Source: Alphaproteobacteria bacterium (lineage in GTDB: Bacteria; Pseudomonadota; Alphaproteobacteria; CACIAM-22H2). Taken from it: DNA of 64,000 nt. The position numbers and the translations under genes are program-made. Below, in pieces: positions 60,840 through 64,000 of this stretch (within the stretch, counting starts at the first letter, position 1; the number at the start of each line of letters is the position of its first letter). The DNA is taken from the NCBI GenBank assembly GCA_016793165.1, contig JAEULA010000089.1, positions 62,001 to 126,000 of the forward strand, written 5' to 3'. The notes below the pieces were generated by a model. The model was not told the origin of the DNA. It worked only from the letters and a program-made list of their open reading frames with translations, and did no database searches.

Positions 60840-63080
60840 ATGGACGGCACCGTCAACCTCGATCGCCGCGGCCTGCTGCAGGCCGGCGGCTTCCTGGCGC
60901 TCGCCTTCGCGATTCCGCTCGACTCGCCGACGGCGCAGACGCCGCCGGCCGCGGCCGCGAAGCCGCGGCTGCCGGGCTCGCTCGACACCCATCGCAGGCT
61001 CGACGCGTGGATCCGCATCAATGCCGACCGCACCGTGACGCTGCTCGTCGGCAAGGTGGAGCTGGGCCAGGGCATCCTCACGGCGGTCGCGCAGATCTGC
61101 GCCGACGAGCTCGACATCGACCTGGCGCGGCTGCGGATCGTTTCGGGCGACACGGCGCTGGTGCCCGACGAAGGCGTCACCGCCGGGTCGTTCTCGATGC
61201 CGAACTGCGCCAGCGCCGTGCGCCAGGCCTCGGCCGAGGTGCGGCAGATCCTGCTTGCGCTCGCATCGCAGAAGCTGAGCCAGCCGGCCGAGTCGCTCGT
61301 CGTCGCGGACGGCACGATCAAGGGGGCAGGGGAGACGAGCACGACCTACTGGGATCTCGTCCTGGGCCAGGCGCTGGAGCGCGAGGCGACGGGCGAGGCC
61401 AGGCCCAAGCCGGCCGCGCAGCATCGCTACATCGGCAAGCCGGTCCCGCGCCTCGACATCCCCGCCAAGATGCTGGGCGAGCAGATCTTCGTGCAGGAGC
61501 TGCGCCCCGCCGGCCTGCTCCACGGCCAGGTCGTCCGGCCGCCGACCTATCGCGCGAAGCTGGCCTCGCTCGACGCGAGCGCGGTCGAGCGCATGCCGGG
61601 CGTGGTCAAGGTCGTCCGCAACGGCAGCTTCCTCGCCGTCGTCGCGGCGCGCGAGGAGCAGGCGATCGCCGCCGCGCAGGCGCTGTTCCTCGCCGCCAAG
61701 TGGGACGTCGAGAAGGCGCTGCCGGGCCATGACGGAATCTTCGACTGGCTGCTCCGGACCAGGCCCGCACGCGACATCGAGATCAGGAACCAGGCGCGCG
61801 GCGTCGGCGATGCGCCGGCGCGCGTGATCGAGGCGACGTATCAGCGCCCCTATCACATGCACGCCTCGATCGGCACCTCGACCGCGGTGGCGACGCTCGC
61901 CCCGGACGGCGTGACGACGATCCAGACGCACAGCCAGTCGGTGTTCCAGACCGGCGAGGCGATCGCCAAGATGCTCGGCGTCGAGACCGGGAAGGTCCGC
62001 TGCCAGCACGTCCAAGGCTCGGGGTGCTACGGGCACAACATGGCCGACGATGCGGCGGCCGATGCCGCCCTGCTGGCGCAGGCGGTGCCCGGCCGGCCGG
62101 TGCGCGTGCAGTACACGCGCGATCACGAGCATCGCTGGGAGCCCTACGGCTCGGCGATGGTGGTGAAGACCCGGGCCGGCCTCGACAAGGACGGCAACGT
62201 CCTCGACTGGAATCTCGAGCTGTGGTCGACACCGCACGGCACGCGGCCGAGCGGCCATCCGGGGAACCTGCTGTCGGCGACCTATCTGGAAAAGCCGTTC
62301 GCGCAGCCGACGCCGGGGAATGGCGGTCCGCCCAACTACGCCGCCGACCGCAACGCGATCGCGCTCTACGAATTCCCCGGCCATCGCGTGGTCACGCACT
62401 TCATCACCGAGATGCCGGTGCGCGTGTCGTCGACGCGCGGCCTCGGCGCCTACGGCAACGTGTTCGCGATCGAGTCGTTCATGGACGAGCTCGCCCACGC
62501 CGCCGGCGTCGACCCGGTCGCCTATCGCCTTCGATTCCTCAAGGAGCCCCGTGCGCGCGATGCGCTGACGAAGGCGGCCGAGCGCTTCGGCTGGGACAAG
62601 TGGGAGAAGCGGCCGAACCGCGGCCGCGGCATCGCCTTCGCGCGGTACAAGAGCATCGCGGCCTATTGCGCCGTCGCGCTCGAGGTCGAGGTGACGCGGC
62701 GCAACGGGCGCGTGCGCGTGCTCCGCGCGGTGGCGGCGAACGACAGCGGCCACATCGTCAGCCCCGACGGCATCGCCAACCAGATCGAGGGCGGGCTGAT
62801 CCAGTCGCTGAGCTGGACGCTCAAGGAAGAGGTGAAGTTCGACGACACGCGCGTGACGTCGGAGGACTGGGCAAGCTATCCGATCCTCACCTTCAGCGAG
62901 GTGCCGCCGGTGGATGTGGTCCTCATCGACCGCCCCGGCGCGCCGTTCCTTGGCACCGGCGAGGCGTCGCAGGGGCCGACGGCGGCGGCGCTGGCCAACG
63001 CGATCTTCGACGCGACGGGCGTGCGATTCCGTCGGGTGCCCTTCACGCCGGATCGCGTCCGCGCGGGCCTCGCGACCTGA
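60840..63080 (+). CDS. iorB: Molybdopterin subunit, isoquinoline 1-oxidoreductase beta-like (746 aa)
   Basis: Catalytic subunit of the xanthine-oxidase-family enzyme. The N-terminus has a Tat-like signal (LDRRGLLQAGGFLALAFAIP), so the folded enzyme is exported with its small partner. GKVELGQGILTAVAQICADE, GSFSMPNCASAVRQAS and VQGSGCYGHNMADDAAADAA are molybdopterin-domain motifs of the beta-type family, and LGTGEASQGPTAAALANAIF carries the catalytic Glu. Length is typical. No maturation factor of the XdhC type is adjacent. The following gene is convergent. Confidence 0.92.
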   Translation: MDGTVNLDRRGLLQAGGFLALAFAIPLDSPTAQTPPAAAAKPRLPGSLDTHRRLDAWIRINADRTVTLLVGKVELGQGILTAVAQICADELDIDLARLRIVSGDTALVPDEGVTAGSFSMPNCASAVRQASAEVRQILLALASQKLSQPAESLVVADGTIKGAGETSTTYWDLVLGQALEREATGEARPKPAAQHRYIGKPVPRLDIPAKMLGEQIFVQELRPAGLLHGQVVRPPTYRAKLASLDASAVERMPGVVKVVRNGSFLAVVAAREEQAIAAAQALFLAAKWDVEKALPGHDGIFDWLLRTRPARDIEIRNQARGVGDAPARVIEATYQRPYHMHASIGTSTAVATLAPDGVTTIQTHSQSVFQTGEAIAKMLGVETGKVRCQHVQGSGCYGHNMADDAAADAALLAQAVPGRPVRVQYTRDHEHRWEPYGSAMVVKTRAGLDKDGNVLDWNLELWSTPHGTRPSGHPGNLLSATYLEKPFAQPTPGNGGPPNYAADRNAIALYEFPGHRVVTHFITEMPVRVSSTRGLGAYGNVFAIESFMDELAHAAGVDPVAYRLRFLKEPRARDALTKAAERFGWDKWEKRPNRGRGIAFARYKSIAAYCAVALEVEVTRRNGRVRVLRAVAANDSGHIVSPDGIANQIEGGLIQSLSWTLKEEVKFDDTRVTSEDWASYPILTFSEVPPVDVVLIDRPGAPFLGTGEASQGPTAAALANAIFDATGVRFRRVPFTPDRVRAGLAT

Positions 63081-63108
63081 GGGGCCCGAGGCGCCCGCCG
63101 CCGGCGGC

Positions 63109-64000
63109 TCAGACGTATCCGGGTCCCTCGATCACCGGGTGCGCGGCGAGGAACGCCTCGTCGATGTCGACGCCGATTCCGGGGCGCTCGAGCGGGCGCA
63201 CGCAGCCGTCGGCGCCGATGCGCCAGGGCTCGCTGCCGAGTTCGTCGCGGAACTTGTTGGCGACCGAGAGGTCGGCCTCGAAATAGCCGCCGTTGTCGAT
63301 CGCGGCGAGGACGTGGATCGACACGGCGTGGTTCAGGCCGGTCATCGAGCTGTGCGGGTGGACCGGCAGCTTCCACATCGAGGCGGCGTGCGCGATGCGC
63401 ATCACCTCGGTGACGCCGCCGCTCTTGGACAGGTCGGGTTGCAGGATCGTGACGTGGCCGTCCTCGATGAGGCGGTGGAACTCGAAGCGCGTGTAGTGGT
63501 TCTCGCCGGCGGCGAGGGGCGTGCGGCCGAAGGTCCGGGCGAGCGCGTAGGAGCGGTGGTCGTGCGCCGGGAACGGCTCCTCGAGCCAGGCGATGTCGAG
63601 CTCGTCCATTGCCGGCATCACGCGGCGCGCGTCGGCGACGGTGTAGCCGGTGTTGGCGTCGGTCAGGATCGCGATGTCGGGGAAGCGGCGGCGGATCGCG
63701 GTCATGCGCGCGATGTCGGCGGCGACGCTGTCGCCGATGCGCAGCTTGAGCGCCTTGTAGCCGGAAGCGACCATCGGCTCGGCCTCGGCGACCAGCGAGT
63801 CCGGCGGCTGGTAGCCCAGCGAGATGCCGCCGGCATAGGCCGGCACCGGCCGGCTCGAGCCGCCGAGCAGCCTGTAGAGCGGCCAGCCCACCGCCTTGCC
63901 CTTGATGTCCCACAGCGCCTGGTCGATGCCGCTCATCGCGATCGCGGTCGCGGCCCCCATACCGTGGCTGCCGAGCTGGAACTTGTAGATCTTCGCCCAG
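63109..64000 (-). CDS. Mandelate racemase/muconate lactonizing enzyme family, 5' end outside window
   Basis: Enolase-superfamily barrel of which about 297 codons are inside the window. The frame continues through the right edge (WAKIYKFQLGSHGMGAATAI), so the start is missing. Visible: YKALKLRIGDS with the Kx(R) acid-base pair, metal ligands Asp in ILTDANTGYT, Glu in WLEEPFPAHD and Glu in AAGENHYTRFEF, and His in VHPHSSM. LQPDLSKSGGVTE is the family sixth/seventh strand. Likely an acid-sugar dehydratase or racemase. It is the second enolase-superfamily gene of the window and differs clearly from the one at 33257. Confidence 0.85.
   Translation of the reverse strand, partial: WAKIYKFQLGSHGMGAATAIAMSGIDQALWDIKGKAVGWPLYRLLGGSSRPVPAYAGGISLGYQPPDSLVAEAEPMVASGYKALKLRIGDSVAADIARMTAIRRRFPDIAILTDANTGYTVADARRVMPAMDELDIAWLEEPFPAHDHRSYALARTFGRTPLAAGENHYTRFEFHRLIEDGHVTILQPDLSKSGGVTEVMRIAHAASMWKLPVHPHSSMTGLNHAVSIHVLAAIDNGGYFEADLSVANKFRDELGSEPWRIGADGCVRPLERPGIGVDIDEAFLAAHPVIEGPGYV

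Noticed and set aside
60150..62753. 867-codon minus-strand open frame
   Set aside because: Antisense of the iorAB genes; no recognisable protein features.

Overview
The window is very GC-rich (by eye about two thirds G+C), with dense genes, many ATGA/TGATG start-stop overlaps, and G/C-ending codons throughout. MmcB, a DUF465/YdcH protein, a soxBDAG sarcosine oxidase operon, PAS_7-rich kinases and glutathione-dependent formaldehyde oxidation together suggest a chromosomal segment of a free-living alphaproteobacterium, probably Rhodospirillales or Hyphomicrobiales. That placement is inference. I found no rRNA, tRNA, CRISPR array, insertion sequence or prophage.

Region 1 (1-16.5 kb) is a surface-polysaccharide locus. 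A UDP-glucuronate decarboxylase (UDP-xylose supply, cut by the window edge) is followed by a minus-strand block of paralogous methyltransferases, glycosyltransferases (GT4 and GT9), an AsnB-type amidotransferase and a Wzx-like flippase. panE and a ydcH-type gene come next, then a 535-bp non-coding stretch with a 15-bp-arm hairpin and a perfect DnaA box. A plus-strand block of four overlapping genes (GT4, GT2, methyltransferase, GT4) completes the locus.

Region 2 (16.6-24.3 kb) has mmcB and a small secreted protein on the minus strand, divergent from an OmpR-type two-component system, a lipoprotein, a PhyH-type dioxygenase, an unassigned TIM-barrel protein, and the formaldehyde pair frmA-fghA.

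Region 3 (24.4-40.3 kb) is catabolic and sensory. It has a frameshifted nucleotidyltransferase gene, then a divergent sugar locus (FucU/RbsD mutarotase and aldo-keto reductase against a GntR regulator and a DHDPS-family aldolase) with a near-perfect 20-bp palindrome between. A 1150-residue multi-PAS kinase and a receiver-kinase hybrid follow, then an enolase-superfamily enzyme, CreA, two tandem orphan solute-binding proteins, an SDR, and a microcluster of two paralogous one-TM proteins around a zinc ribbon.

Region 4 (40.3-55.3 kb) has an amidase, a small cytochrome c, soxBDAG, a divergent COG3618 amidohydrolase, a beta-class GST, a NitT/TauT-type ABC importer, a Gfo/Idh/MocA oxidoreductase with a decayed copy of its own 3' end behind it, and a HyuB-type hydantoinase/oxoprolinase subunit with no HyuA.

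Region 5 (55.3-64 kb) has a decayed XRE helix-turn-helix gene, a vanadium-haloperoxidase/PAP2-fold protein with a methyltransferase, a divergent BTAD/TPR regulator, an isoquinoline-1-oxidoreductase-type molybdenum hydroxylase pair, and a second enolase-superfamily enzyme running off the end.

Two metabolic threads recur. One is one-carbon release and detoxification: sarcosine oxidase, then frmA/fghA. The other is oxidative, non-phosphorylating sugar or sugar-acid breakdown: mutarotase, dehydrogenases, lactonase-like amidohydrolase, two enolase-superfamily dehydratase candidates and an aldolase. Its steps are present in the window but dispersed.
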